A stretch of 64,000 nucleotides of DNA, taken from positions 124,001 to 188,000 of the forward strand of contig JANNDY010000010.1 of the NCBI GenBank assembly GCA_031378345.1. The letters run 5' to 3'. A program made the translations under genes and the position numbers. Positions 8,118-16,431 of this stretch are shown here, piece after piece (positions within the stretch are counted from its first letter, which is position 1; every line of letters begins with the position of its first letter). The notes under the pieces are model-generated. The model saw only the letters and a list, made by a program, of their open reading frames with translations. It searched no databases and was not told the origin of the DNA. This DNA is from Emticicia sp031378345 (GTDB taxonomy: Bacteria; Bacteroidota; Bacteroidia; Cytophagales; Spirosomataceae).

Positions 8118-9355
8118 TGAAAAACCTCTTATTCATATTGTTCATTTCTTTTCCTTCGATTGTTTTAGCAAAAACTTGGCAAGTTAAAAATGTCAATCAA
8201 TTGCAAAATGCAGTCAGAATGGCTCAAAAAGGAGATATTATTGAGGTTTTTGCGGGAAATTACCTTTTGAAAGATTTAAAAATAGACAAATCTCTGACAA
8301 TTATTGGTAAAAACTTCCCTGTTTTTGATGCTCAATTTAAAGGTGAAATTCTGACAGTTTCGGCAAATGATGTGAGTATTACTGGCATACAATTTCAGAA
8401 TGTAGGCGAAACCAGCATGATTGATTGGGCGGCTGTAAAAGTTTTAGAATCGGAACGGGTGAAGATTTTTAATAACAAATTTAACCATTGCTATTTTGGA
8501 GTTTACTTGTCTTCATCGAATCATTGTTTGGTCAAAAATAATCAAGTTATCGGCATTCCAAAAGAAGAGCAAACCACAGGAAATGGCATTCATGCATGGA
8601 AGTGCGACAGCATTACGATTCAGAATAATTATGTGGAAGGACACCGAGACGGCATCTATTTTGAGTTTGTAACAAACTCAATTATTGAACATAATTATAG
8701 CACAAAAAACATTCGCTACGGGCTTCATTTTATGTTTTCGCACAAAAATACTTATCAATACAACACTTTTGCAAAAAACGGTGCTGGTGTGGCAGTGATG
8801 TACACTAAAGGCGTGATTATGAAGCATAATCTGTTTGAAAATAATTGGGGCGGCTCGGCTTTTGGCATTTTGCTAAAAGATATTTCGGACAGCGAAATTG
8901 AGCATAATGTTTTTAATTCAAACACAGTCGGAGTTTATATGGAGGGTTGTAGTCGCTTAAATTTCAAAGAAAATATTTTCAATCAAAATGGAATTGCTCT
9001 CAGAATTCAAGCCAATTGCGACGAAAATACTATAGAAAAGAATAATTTCTTAGCTAATACGTTTGATGTTGCCACCAACGGAAATGCGGTTTTTAATTAC
9101 CTCAAAGAAAATTATTGGGACAAATACGAGGGATACGATTTAAACCATGATGGTATTGGTGATATTTCTTACCGTCCTGTAAGTTTGTTTTCGACGCTAA
9201 TTGAGCGAATGCCGCAAGCCATGATTTTGTTGCGAAGTTTTACGGCAACACTACTCGACAAAATTGAAAAAATAATTCCAAGCCTTACGCCCGAAAACCT
9301 AAAAGATGAAAATCCACGAATGAAACCAAATTTGATTCAACCTATAAAAGCATAA
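8117..9355 (+). CDS. nosD: NosD periplasmic beta-helix copper-assembly protein
   Basis: A 412-residue secreted protein with a cleavable signal peptide (MKNLLFILFISFPSIVLA). The body is a right-handed parallel beta-helix made of PbH1-type repeats rich in asparagine turns (for example NNYVEGHRDGIYFEF and NTVGVYMEGCSRLNFKEN). NosD works with the NosF/NosY ABC complex to complete the CuZ centre of NosZ. It overlaps nosL by one base and is followed eight bases later by nosF. The predicted role follows from family knowledge; no catalytic residues are expected. Confidence 0.92.
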   Translation: MKNLLFILFISFPSIVLAKTWQVKNVNQLQNAVRMAQKGDIIEVFAGNYLLKDLKIDKSLTIIGKNFPVFDAQFKGEILTVSANDVSITGIQFQNVGETSMIDWAAVKVLESERVKIFNNKFNHCYFGVYLSSSNHCLVKNNQVIGIPKEEQTTGNGIHAWKCDSITIQNNYVEGHRDGIYFEFVTNSIIEHNYSTKNIRYGLHFMFSHKNTYQYNTFAKNGAGVAVMYTKGVIMKHNLFENNWGGSAFGILLKDISDSEIEHNVFNSNTVGVYMEGCSRLNFKENIFNQNGIALRIQANCDENTIEKNNFLANTFDVATNGNAVFNYLKENYWDKYEGYDLNHDGIGDISYRPVSLFSTLIERMPQAMILLRSFTATLLDKIEKIIPSLTPENLKDENPRMKPNLIQPIKA

Positions 9356-9363
9356 AGAAGAAA

Positions 9364-10098
9364 ATGATTCAATTTGAAAATATAAACAAATCGTTTGGCA
9401 AACTTCAAGTGCTGAAAGAGATTTCGGTGAGCTTTGAGCAAGGGCAATCGGTTGCGATACTTGGTCCGAATGGTTCTGGAAAAACAACTTTGATAAAAAC
9501 ACTTTTGGGTATGGTCGTTCCTGACAGCGGAACAATATTTTTCGAGCAAAAATCAATTAAAAATGCTTTTTTATATCGAAACGAGATTGGTTATATGCCA
9601 CAAATCGGGCATTATCCGCCAAACTTAAAAATCAGTCAATTGATTGAAATGATGATTGATATCAGAGGCTCAAAAGAAAAAAATATCGAATTGGATGAAG
9701 AACTAATTGAAGCATTTAAACTAAAATCCATTGAAAATAAGCCTTTGGGGACACTTTCGGGTGGAACAACGCAGAAAGTAAGTGTGGCTTTGGCATTTTT
9801 ATTCAATCCAAAAGTGTTGATTTTGGATGAACCAACGGCGGGTTTAGACCCACTCTCGAGCGAGATTTTAAAGGCAAAAATTCACAAAGAAAAGCAAAAT
9901 GGTAAACTGATTTTGATAACTTCACACATCATGTCAGATTTGGAAGAATTGGCAAGTCATATCATGTATTTACAAGATGGGAAACTACAATTTTTCAAGG
10001 AATTAGAGTTTTTGAAAATAGAATTTGGCGAAGAGCGACTGAATAAAATCATTGCTATGGTAATGCAAAAAAAAACTAAAATTTATGTTTCTGTTTAG
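9364..10098 (+). CDS. nosF: NosF ABC transporter ATPase
   Basis: The ATP-binding subunit of the NosFY(D) complex, 244 residues, cytoplasmic. The Walker A motif GPNGSGKT lies at about residues 34-41, the signature LSGGTTQK near 131, and Walker B LILDEPTAGLD follows, with the switch histidine in ITSH. The last residues (MQKKTKIYVSV) run straight into an intergenic repeat, so the original C-terminus may have been altered where that repeat landed. The start at 9364 follows nosD after an eight-base gap. Confidence 0.92.
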   Translation: MIQFENINKSFGKLQVLKEISVSFEQGQSVAILGPNGSGKTTLIKTLLGMVVPDSGTIFFEQKSIKNAFLYRNEIGYMPQIGHYPPNLKISQLIEMMIDIRGSKEKNIELDEELIEAFKLKSIENKPLGTLSGGTTQKVSVALAFLFNPKVLILDEPTAGLDPLSSEILKAKIHKEKQNGKLILITSHIMSDLEELASHIMYLQDGKLQFFKELEFLKIEFGEERLNKIIAMVMQKKTKIYVSV

Positions 10099-10291
10099 AC
10101 TTGTATTTTTTAGAAGCCCAGCCCGAAAATTTACTGTTCGAGCGACAGCGAGTTTAAATTTTCTTGATTTTTTTACGGTCCGCCGCAGCGGTTACTTTTT
10201 GTATCAAGACAAAAAGTAAGGCAGAGATAAAACATCGAATCAGTATTTTTTGAAGTTTAAATAGTTTCTATGAATAATCTTAATCAATACC
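10099..10291. repeat. Intergenic repeat with GC-rich insert between nosF and nosY
   Basis: This 193-base gap breaks an otherwise tightly packed operon. It contains a CGAGCGACAGCGAG segment, a T-run, a GC-rich unit CGGTCCGCCGCAGCGG (10176-10191), and a hairpin of TTACTTTTTGT against ACAAAAAGTAA (10192-10219). The GC-rich unit resembles units at 20544, 31146 and 34339. The hairpin could act as a partial terminator ahead of nosY. Confidence 0.65.
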
Positions 10292-11059
10292 ATGACAAAA
10301 GTTATTAAATATGTGGTTTATGACATCATCCGCAATCGTTTTGTGATTGGATATACCCTGCTTTTATTAGTGATGAGTTTGAGCTTTTTTGGCTTTGAGT
10401 CTGACCCAAACAAAGGCTTATTGAGTATGTTGAATATCATTTTGATGGTGGTTCCGCTCGTGAGTATCATTTTTTCAACGATTCATTTCTATAATTCTTA
10501 TGAATTTTTGGAGCTACTTTCAGCCCAGCCCATGAGTCGAAAAACTATTTTTTTTAGCCAATATTTTGGGGTTTGTATTTCATTGAGTTTGGCTTTTTTG
10601 CTTGGTGTAGGCTTGCCAACTTATATTTTTGAAGGCTCAGTAAGAGGTTTTACTTTAATTAGTAGCGGACTTTTATTGACTTTGATTTTTGTTTCAATCG
10701 CTTTTTTTGCCTCAGTTTTTACACGTGATAAAGCCAAAGGAATAGGCATTGCAATGGCACTTTGGTTTTACTTGTGTCTGTTGTCCGATGGACTGGTTTT
10801 GTCGGCTTTGTTGGCATTTAGCGACTATCCGATGGAAAAAGCATCTTTGGTTTTTACAGCATTTAACCCGACTGACTTAGCAAGAATTTTGGTCTTGATG
10901 AAACTCGATGTTTCGGCATTAATGGGCATTACGGGTGCAGTTTTTCAGAACTTTTTTAGCTCAAATATTGGCATTTCTATTGCTTTTTTTCTCTTAATTC
11001 TATGGATAATTATTCCAATTTCTTGGGCTTTCAGACTATTTAACAAAAAAGATTTATAA
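10292..11059 (+). CDS. nosY: NosY ABC transporter permease
   Basis: A 255-residue inner-membrane permease with about six hydrophobic segments, the partner of NosF. The N-terminus (KYVVYDIIRNRFVIGYTLLL) and the loop SAQPMSRKTIF, which contacts the ATPase, are typical of NosY/ABC-2 permeases. It is separated from nosF by an inserted repeat, whereas the FAS1 gene follows after only 22 bases. Function in CuZ maturation is inferred from family and operon. Confidence 0.9.
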   Translation: MTKVIKYVVYDIIRNRFVIGYTLLLLVMSLSFFGFESDPNKGLLSMLNIILMVVPLVSIIFSTIHFYNSYEFLELLSAQPMSRKTIFFSQYFGVCISLSLAFLLGVGLPTYIFEGSVRGFTLISSGLLLTLIFVSIAFFASVFTRDKAKGIGIAMALWFYLCLLSDGLVLSALLAFSDYPMEKASLVFTAFNPTDLARILVLMKLDVSALMGITGAVFQNFFSSNIGISIAFFLLILWIIIPISWAFRLFNKKDL

Positions 11060-11081
11060 CCAATTTTAAATTTTATCAATT

Positions 11082-11627
11082 ATGAAAACCGTAATTTCTA
11101 CGCTTAGTTTATTTGTATTATTGGCAGCTTGCCAAAACAAAACGGAAACTTCTACTGAAACAGCAACTGCTGCAACGCCTGTAATGGGAGGACAATCGGC
11201 AGTTTCAGACGATGTTTCACAAAAAGATGTAGTAAAAGTTGCAGTTGGTTCGCCCGACCACACAACATTAGTCGCTGCTCTTCAAGCGGCAGATTTGGTA
11301 AATTCGCTTTCAAATGCAGGTCCTTTTACAGTTTTTGCACCAACAAATGCTGCTTTTGATAAATTACCCAAAGGCACGGTTGAAGATTTATTGAAACCCG
11401 AAAATAAAAGTAAATTAGAAAATATTTTACAACACCACGTAATGACTTCGGCACTTGCGGCAGATTTTTTTCAAGATGGACAAACAATGGGAATGGTTGA
11501 TGGCACGAATGTAACTTTTACCGTAAAAGGAACTGATTTATTTGTAGATGGAAATAAAGTTTTAGCCTCTGCAAGAGCCTCAAATGGTTGGGTACATATT
11601 ATTGATACGGTTTTATTGCCAAAATGA
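11082..11627 (+). CDS. Fasciclin (FAS1) domain lipoprotein at the end of the nos operon
   Basis: A 181-residue lipoprotein (lipobox LLAAC, Cys17). A short threonine/alanine-rich linker is followed by one FAS1 domain: DHTTLVAALQAADLVNSL, then FTVFAPTNAAFDKLP, the core LQHHV, and the final NGWVHIIDTVLLP. FAS1 domains mediate adhesion or protein contacts at the cell surface. FAS1 lipoproteins recur beside Bacteroidota nos clusters, which suggests a structural part in the assembly, but the role is unknown. A strong terminator follows. Confidence 0.88.
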   Translation: MKTVISTLSLFVLLAACQNKTETSTETATAATPVMGGQSAVSDDVSQKDVVKVAVGSPDHTTLVAALQAADLVNSLSNAGPFTVFAPTNAAFDKLPKGTVEDLLKPENKSKLENILQHHVMTSALAADFFQDGQTMGMVDGTNVTFTVKGTDLFVDGNKVLASARASNGWVHIIDTVLLPK

Positions 11628-11635
11628 TAAAAAAA

Positions 11636-11670
11636 AATGGTGGTTGAGCTAAATATCAACCACCATTTTT
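11636..11670. terminator. Terminator after the nos operon
   Basis: AATGGTGGTTGA (11636-11647) pairs perfectly with TCAACCACCATT (11656-11667), with an A-run before and T-run after. It can work in both directions and also serves the toxin gene on the other strand. Confidence 0.9.
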
Positions 11671-11674
11671 ATTG

Positions 11675-11965
11675 CTATACTTTGAGTTTTTCTGGGTCTT
11701 GGCGAGTATCAAAAATTGTATTTATGTACACTTTATTACTCCGAAATGAGTAGATGATTTTGTAATAACCTTCTACTAAAAAAAGATACTCTTGTCTTGT
11801 TTGAATTGGTTGAATCTTGCCAGAAAGCGGGAAATCTTGTAACTGCCGAGTTCTTTCAATAATTTTATCAATTACTTTCGACGCTTTGTCAATTCCCAAG
11901 AAATCTTCGATTTGAAGTAAATCATCAAATGCTTCATTCGTCCAAATAGTGGTAAATTCAGCCAT
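11675..11965 (-). CDS. ParE/RelE-family toxin
   Basis: A 96-residue protein of the ParE/RelE plasmid-stabilisation superfamily. It starts with the usual FTTIWTNEAFDDLLQIEDFL helix. The middle segment TRQLQDFPLSGKI matches the P-x-x-G turn, and YKIIYSFRSNKVYINTIFDTRQDPEKL is the C-terminal beta-strand region. Such toxins inhibit gyrase (ParE) or cleave mRNA (RelE); the sequence looks closer to ParE. Its ATG shares a base with the stop of the upstream antitoxin gene, giving a coupled two-gene module. Confidence 0.85.
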   Translation of the reverse strand: MAEFTTIWTNEAFDDLLQIEDFLGIDKASKVIDKIIERTRQLQDFPLSGKIQPIQTRQEYLFLVEGYYKIIYSFRSNKVYINTIFDTRQDPEKLKV

Positions 11966-12216
11966 TATTTAACTCTGTTTTTGAAATAAACCTCAACTTC
12001 GTTTTGACTATAAACATTTCCTTCAATTATGTCTTTTTCGGAATTTTCTAATTTATTCAAAAATTCTCGTTGCGACATTGGGCTAAATTCTGTTTTAAGC
12101 TTCTTTGATTTTTCACTTCGGAGCAAATTACTTAATTTATTGATAATTTGCTCATCATTTAGTCTAAGATACTCTTGTAGAAAAAGCATCTTATGAGATT
12201 GAATATCGTTAGTCAT
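11965..12216 (-). CDS. Probable antitoxin partner of the ParE-type toxin
   Basis: An 83-residue protein directly upstream of, and overlapping by one base, the ParE-type toxin gene. No familiar DNA-binding motif stands out, but the C-terminal half (SQREFLNKLENSEKDIIEGNVYSQNEVEVYFKNRVK) matches the toxin-wrapping tails of Bacteroidota antitoxins. The N-terminal part is helical. Antitoxin function is inferred from size, order and overlap. Confidence 0.7.
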   Translation of the reverse strand: MTNDIQSHKMLFLQEYLRLNDEQIINKLSNLLRSEKSKKLKTEFSPMSQREFLNKLENSEKDIIEGNVYSQNEVEVYFKNRVK

Positions 12217-12274
12217 TTCTTTATTTTTTTTACGAAACTACGTTCTATTTTAAAAATTTCAAAATAAATAATCA

Positions 12275-12309
12275 AAAAAAGCAATTCAGGTGAACTGAAT
12301 TGCTTTTTT
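12275..12309. terminator. Hairpin terminator between slyD and the toxin module
   Basis: GCAATTCAG (12281-12289) pairs with CTGAATTGC (12295-12303), flanked by A- and T-runs. It lies downstream of slyD on the minus strand. A second small GC palindrome (GCCCGAGCGTAGCCGAGGGC, about 12326-12345) sits between it and the slyD stop. Confidence 0.85.
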
Positions 12310-12345
12310 GTAATTGTCTAACCGTAGCCCGAGCGTAGCCGAGGG

Positions 12346-12765
12346 CTATTTTACTGCCACCAATTCAATTTCAAATATCAAATCTTGTCCAGCCAAAGGA
12401 TGATTTCCGTCAAGAACAACTTTGGTTGCCGAAACTTCACGAACAATTACGGGCATTTCTTGCTGACCGTTGTGCATATTGATTGTTCCGCCAACTTCCA
12501 TCTGAATATCATCTGGTACATCCAAACGGTTGAATGTGAAAATCATTTCTTCCGAAGCAGAACCATAAGCTTCATCAACTGGAATAAATACTGTTTTTGT
12601 TTCGCCGATGGTCATTCCAGTTACGCCTGAGTCAAATCCTGTGATAACCATCCCACTACCAACCTGAAACTCTAATGGGCTACGCCCTTCTGAACTGTCG
12701 AACACCGTACCATCGGTTAGCGTTCCTTTATAATGTACCGCTACATTATCGCCTGATTTTACCAT
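12346..12765 (-). CDS. slyD: FKBP-type peptidyl-prolyl isomerase, SlyD-like
   Basis: A cytoplasmic prolyl isomerase and chaperone of 139 residues. The FKBP core begins VKSGDNVAVHYKGTLTDGTVFDSS. The insert-in-flap domain of SlyD is present (FTFNRLDVPDDIQMEVGGTINM, then VREVSATKVVLDGNHPLAG). The C-terminal histidine/cysteine-rich nickel-binding tail of the enterobacterial protein is absent. That is normal for short SlyD forms and argues against a nickel-delivery role. It stands alone between repeats. Confidence 0.92.
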   Translation of the reverse strand: MVKSGDNVAVHYKGTLTDGTVFDSSEGRSPLEFQVGSGMVITGFDSGVTGMTIGETKTVFIPVDEAYGSASEEMIFTFNRLDVPDDIQMEVGGTINMHNGQQEMPVIVREVSATKVVLDGNHPLAGQDLIFEIELVAVK

Positions 12766-12780
12766 TTTTTCTTTAATTAT

Positions 12781-12883
12781 GACGGGGTCGCCCGTGCGAT
12801 TATAAATGATGAATTATGAGTGGAGCAACGCTGAATTCTGATCTGAAAAACTCAGAATTCAGCACCGCACGGGCGGCCCCGTC
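12781..12883. repeat. Nested inverted repeat between proS and slyD
   Basis: Outer arms GACGGGGTCGCCCGTGCG (12781-12798) and CGCACGGGCGGCCCCGTC (12866-12883) are complementary at 17 of 18 positions. Inside them lies an AT-rich pair built from CTGAATTCTGA and CTCAGAATTCAG words. The outer arms belong to the GC-rich unit family seen across the window; a close relative is at 51491-51510. Confidence 0.75.
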
Positions 12884-12899
12884 AGAATTCACAACTCTT

Positions 12900-14375
12900 T
12901 TAGTACGCTCTTGCAAAAACTACTCTTTTTGTAGAAGGATTACCTGAATATACACAAGTTCCTGCTTCGTCGGCTGCATCCAAAGGAATACAACGAATAG
13001 TTGCTTTGGTCAGTTCTTTGATTTTTTCTTCTGTTTCCGAACTTCCGTCCCAATGACATAGTAAGAAACCACCTTTTTCGATTTGCTCTTTAAATTCGTC
13101 CCAAGTATCAATTTTAAAAGTATTTTCTTCACGGAAATTCAAGGCTTTTGTATAAATCGCTTCTTGAATTTCGTTCAATAAATCCTTAATATAAACTGCA
13201 ACTCCTTCCATTGGACGAGTTTCTTTGGTCAAATTATCTCTACGAGCAACTTCAATTTGTCCACTTGCCAAATCACGCATACCGATTGCCATTCTGATAG
13301 GCACACCTTTTAATTCATATTCTGCAAATTTATAACCTGGTCGGAAAGCATCGTTATCATCAAATTTTACAACGATTCCATAAGATTTCAATTCCTGCAT
13401 AATTGGTAAAATTACAGCCTTTATTGCTTCCAATTCTTCATCGCCCTTATATATAGGTACAATAACGACATGAATCGGTGCTAATTTTGGAGGAAGTACC
13501 AAGCCTAAATCGTCAGAGTGAGCCATAATTAAAGCCCCCATCAAACGTGTGCTTGCTCCCCACGAAGTTCCCCAAACATGGTCGAGTTTCCCTTCTTTCG
13601 ATTGGAATTTTACATCAAATGCTTTGGCAAAATTTTGTCCTAAAAAGTGAGAAGTTCCAGCTTGAAGTGCCTTCCCATCTTGCATCATTGCTTCTATACA
13701 AAGCGTTTCTTCTGCTCCAGCAAATCGCTCATTGGCAGTTTTAAAACCTTTTAGTACAGGAACTGACATCCATTCTTCGGCAAATTTGGCATAAACCTCC
13801 AACATTTGCTTTGTTTCTGCCAATGCTTCTTGCTCGGTCGAGTGAGCGGTATGTCCTTCTTGCCACAAAAATTCTGTTGTACGCAAAAACATTCTTGTAC
13901 GCATTTCCCAACGCACTACATTTGCCCATTGATTTATCAAAATCGGCAAATCACGGTAAGACTGAATCCAGTTTTTGTAAGTACTCCAAATAATGGCTTC
14001 ACTGGTTGGACGAACAACCAATTCTTCTTCCAATTTTGCTTCTGGGTCAACAATCAATTTGCCTTTATTATTTGGGTCAGCTTTTAGGCGATAATGCGTA
14101 ACAACGGCACATTCTTTGGCAAAACCCTCTGCATTTTTTTCTTCGGCTTCAAACAAACTTTTAGGCACAAAAAGTGGAAAATAAGCATTTGTATGACCTG
14201 TTTCTTTAAACATATCATCTAAGGCACGTTGCATTTTTTCCCAAATCGAATACCCGTAAGGTTTGATTACCATGCAACCACGCACGGCAGAATTTTCAGC
14301 TAAATCAGCACGTTTTACTAATTCGTTGTACCACTCCGAATAATTTTCACTACGTTTTGGAAGACCCTTACTCAT
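12900..14375 (-). CDS. proS: Prolyl-tRNA synthetase (archaeal/eukaryal-type)
   Basis: ProRS charges tRNA-Pro. The 491-residue length and the motif VRGCMVIKPYGYSIWEKMQ identify the short archaeal/eukaryal-type (ProS type 3) enzyme, which lacks the bacterial editing insert. Class II motif 2 is seen as RWEMRTRMFLRTTEFLWQEGHTAH and motif 3 as a GMRDLASGQ-containing region. The C-terminal zinc-binding-like tail ends in VVFARAY. The start at 14375 is followed upstream by a word repeat (ATGTAGA reduplications). CAAAGATA at 14615-14622 reads TATCTTTG on the minus strand, a perfect -7 box, and would give a leader of over 200 bases. Confidence 0.95.
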   Translation of the reverse strand: MSKGLPKRSENYSEWYNELVKRADLAENSAVRGCMVIKPYGYSIWEKMQRALDDMFKETGHTNAYFPLFVPKSLFEAEEKNAEGFAKECAVVTHYRLKADPNNKGKLIVDPEAKLEEELVVRPTSEAIIWSTYKNWIQSYRDLPILINQWANVVRWEMRTRMFLRTTEFLWQEGHTAHSTEQEALAETKQMLEVYAKFAEEWMSVPVLKGFKTANERFAGAEETLCIEAMMQDGKALQAGTSHFLGQNFAKAFDVKFQSKEGKLDHVWGTSWGASTRLMGALIMAHSDDLGLVLPPKLAPIHVVIVPIYKGDEELEAIKAVILPIMQELKSYGIVVKFDDNDAFRPGYKFAEYELKGVPIRMAIGMRDLASGQIEVARRDNLTKETRPMEGVAVYIKDLLNEIQEAIYTKALNFREENTFKIDTWDEFKEQIEKGGFLLCHWDGSSETEEKIKELTKATIRCIPLDAADEAGTCVYSGNPSTKRVVFARAY

Positions 14376-14846
14376 AAATTTAATGTAGAATGTAGAATTA
14401 AGAATGTAGAACGACTAATTTCATAAGTAAAATTTATCAAAATTGTAAAATAAACTGTACTGTTAATGAAGTGTTAAACTTTCTACGTTTGAAACCCCTT
14501 TGATGATTTTTTGTTTGAATTATTTGACGAGTTTATTTGTTGTTTTCTTAGAAAAGAACAAATAAATATTATTTCAATGAAATTTGAAGTTAATATTTAC
14601 TCTAAATCACTTGCAAAGATAGGTTTTTAAATTAAGTTTGTAAAATAATGTTACTTTTCAATCTTTGTTAGTCAGAATGTCGTAATTTGCGGAACAGCTG
14701 CAATTAAATTGTTTTTTTTGAAGCAGTACACCGTCCGTTAGTTTTTAAAATAAAAAATATTTTTTTTAACGTACAACCTTTTCTTTTTCATTCGCATCAT
14801 ATACATAGTAACGAATTGGTTTAAACCACTTTTAATAAATAATACA
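14376..14846. other. Long intergenic region between proS and the Gly/Ser-rich gene
   Basis: This 471-base gap holds no convincing gene. Next to proS, about 14380-14411, lies a reduplicated ATGTAGAAT word repeat. A possible proS promoter box (TATCTTTG on the minus strand) is at 14615-14622. The right half is AT-rich and must contain the promoter of the next gene, but no perfect box is seen. Confidence 0.5.
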
Positions 14847-16145
14847 ATGAACACTCTCAAATATTTATCAATCGCAGTTCTTTTGGGTGCATCTGCTTGC
14901 AGTCAAAAACAAATAGCAACCCAAGGCGACTATGATGATACTTATGGCTCATCGAAAGATGCTCCGCAAGTAGTTTATAGACCTCAGCCTGTAAATCCTG
15001 ACCAAGCTGAAAACCAACGCTATCAAGCTGAAGAGCTAGCACAAAGTGGAACAGGAACTGACGAATATTATGACGAAAATTATGTAAATTCTCGCAAAGC
15101 AATTCGTAATAATAATGGTGGAACAGGTTATAATTCTGGTTTTTCAAATGGTTATCAGTCAGGTTGGAATGATTATGCTTGGAGTCAGCCAATGGGTTGG
15201 TCAAGTCCATATAGTATGTATGGTTATAATAGTCCTTTTGGATTTAATTCTTTTGGAAATGGTTTCGGAGGCTTTGGTAATAGTTGGGGAAATGGTTTTG
15301 GCGGATTTGGCAATAGCTGGGGAAGTTATGGCTCAGGATTTGGAATGGGTTTTGGCTTAGGAAGCATGTATGGTTCTTTTAATAGCCCTTTTAACTCTTG
15401 GTACAACCCATATAACTCGTTTTATAACCCGTATAATTCATGGAATAATTATAGTTTTTATGACCCATATCGTTATGGCGGAGGTTTTGGGAACTCATAT
15501 TATAGCAACAACTATTACTCAAATAATAATGTAACTAATGGCGTAAATGGTGCGGCTTCAAAAAATCGCACTTATGGTCCACGTGATGGTGGAAGTGGCT
15601 CAAGCACTTATAACAAAGGCTTTACGAATGCAGGTGTTAGAAATGATGGAGTAAATAATGGCGGTAATGTTCGTACTACTAATGGTGCTACTGATAGAAA
15701 TTCAAATGGTGGCTATGCAACTCCTCGTAGAAATGGTAGCTGGAATGGAAGTGATGCAAGTAATACTTACAACAGAGAAAATACTCGTAGTTACGGTGGA
15801 AGTTCTACCAATTCGAATAGTACAAGCAATGATACTTATGCTCGTCCACGTAGAAATGGAAGCTATGAAGGTGGAAGTAGTAGTTCAACACAAAGCAATT
15901 CAAATTCTGGTGGATACAATTATAGCCGCCCATCAACAGGAAATGGTTCAAGTTCTTCAGGAAATTATTCAAGTGGAAGTGGTTCTCAATCAAGAAGTTC
16001 ATCTTCTTCATCAGATAATTATTCGAGAGGTTCATCAAGCCCGTCTTATTCATCACCTTCTTCAAGCAGTAGCAGTGGAAGTTTTTCTTCTGGAAGCTCT
16101 TCAGGTTCAAGTAGTGGCGGTGGAAGTAGCCGTGGGCCGAGGTAA
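14847..16145 (+). CDS. Gly/Ser/Asn/Tyr-rich surface lipoprotein, unknown function
   Basis: A 432-residue lipoprotein (signal ending ASAC, Cys18). Residues 20-90 are acidic and polar. Residues 90-220 are low-complexity Gly-Phe-Asn-Ser-Trp repeats, including two GFGGFGNSWG copies and NPYNSFYNPYNSW. The last 200 residues are Gly/Ser/Asn-rich with two or three PRRNGS[WY]xG motifs and end in a serine/glycine tail. No catalytic domain is visible. The composition suggests an extended or phase-separating cell-surface protein, possibly a matrix component. Function is not recognised. Overlapping frames produce long artefactual open frames here. Confidence 0.8.
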   Translation: MNTLKYLSIAVLLGASACSQKQIATQGDYDDTYGSSKDAPQVVYRPQPVNPDQAENQRYQAEELAQSGTGTDEYYDENYVNSRKAIRNNNGGTGYNSGFSNGYQSGWNDYAWSQPMGWSSPYSMYGYNSPFGFNSFGNGFGGFGNSWGNGFGGFGNSWGSYGSGFGMGFGLGSMYGSFNSPFNSWYNPYNSFYNPYNSWNNYSFYDPYRYGGGFGNSYYSNNYYSNNNVTNGVNGAASKNRTYGPRDGGSGSSTYNKGFTNAGVRNDGVNNGGNVRTTNGATDRNSNGGYATPRRNGSWNGSDASNTYNRENTRSYGGSSTNSNSTSNDTYARPRRNGSYEGGSSSSTQSNSNSGGYNYSRPSTGNGSSSSGNYSSGSGSQSRSSSSSSDNYSRGSSSPSYSSPSSSSSSGSFSSGSSSGSSSGGGSSRGPR

Positions 16146-16211
16146 TATTTATCTAAATGATTAAGGTTTTGTTCATGCTCGTAAAAGAGAATCATTAATA
16201 ATAAAATTCTG

Positions 16212-16245
16212 AAACCTCGCTGAATCATAGCGTTTGGCGAGGTTT
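16212..16245 (+). terminator. Hairpin after the Gly/Ser-rich gene
   Basis: AAACCTCGC (16212-16220) pairs with GCGAGGTTT (16237-16245). Only a weak T-run follows, so termination may be partial or Rho-aided. Confidence 0.6.
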
Positions 16246-16431
16246 CTATGTAAAAATAGCTAATTAAATAGCAAAATTATTTCGCTTATGAAGTATCTTG
16301 ACTAATGATTTAGGTTAAAAAAAATATTTTGAAATAAAGCATGAAAGAATTTATTCACACATTCTCTCAATCAAAATTCAATTTTAATTTAAGGTCTGGT
16401 TTATAATTCTTCAAAAAAACAGTTAATTAAG

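Noticed and set aside
15115..16164. Long alternative-frame reading frames in the Gly/Ser-rich gene
   Set aside because: They arise from biased codon composition of the real gene and have no leader or domain.
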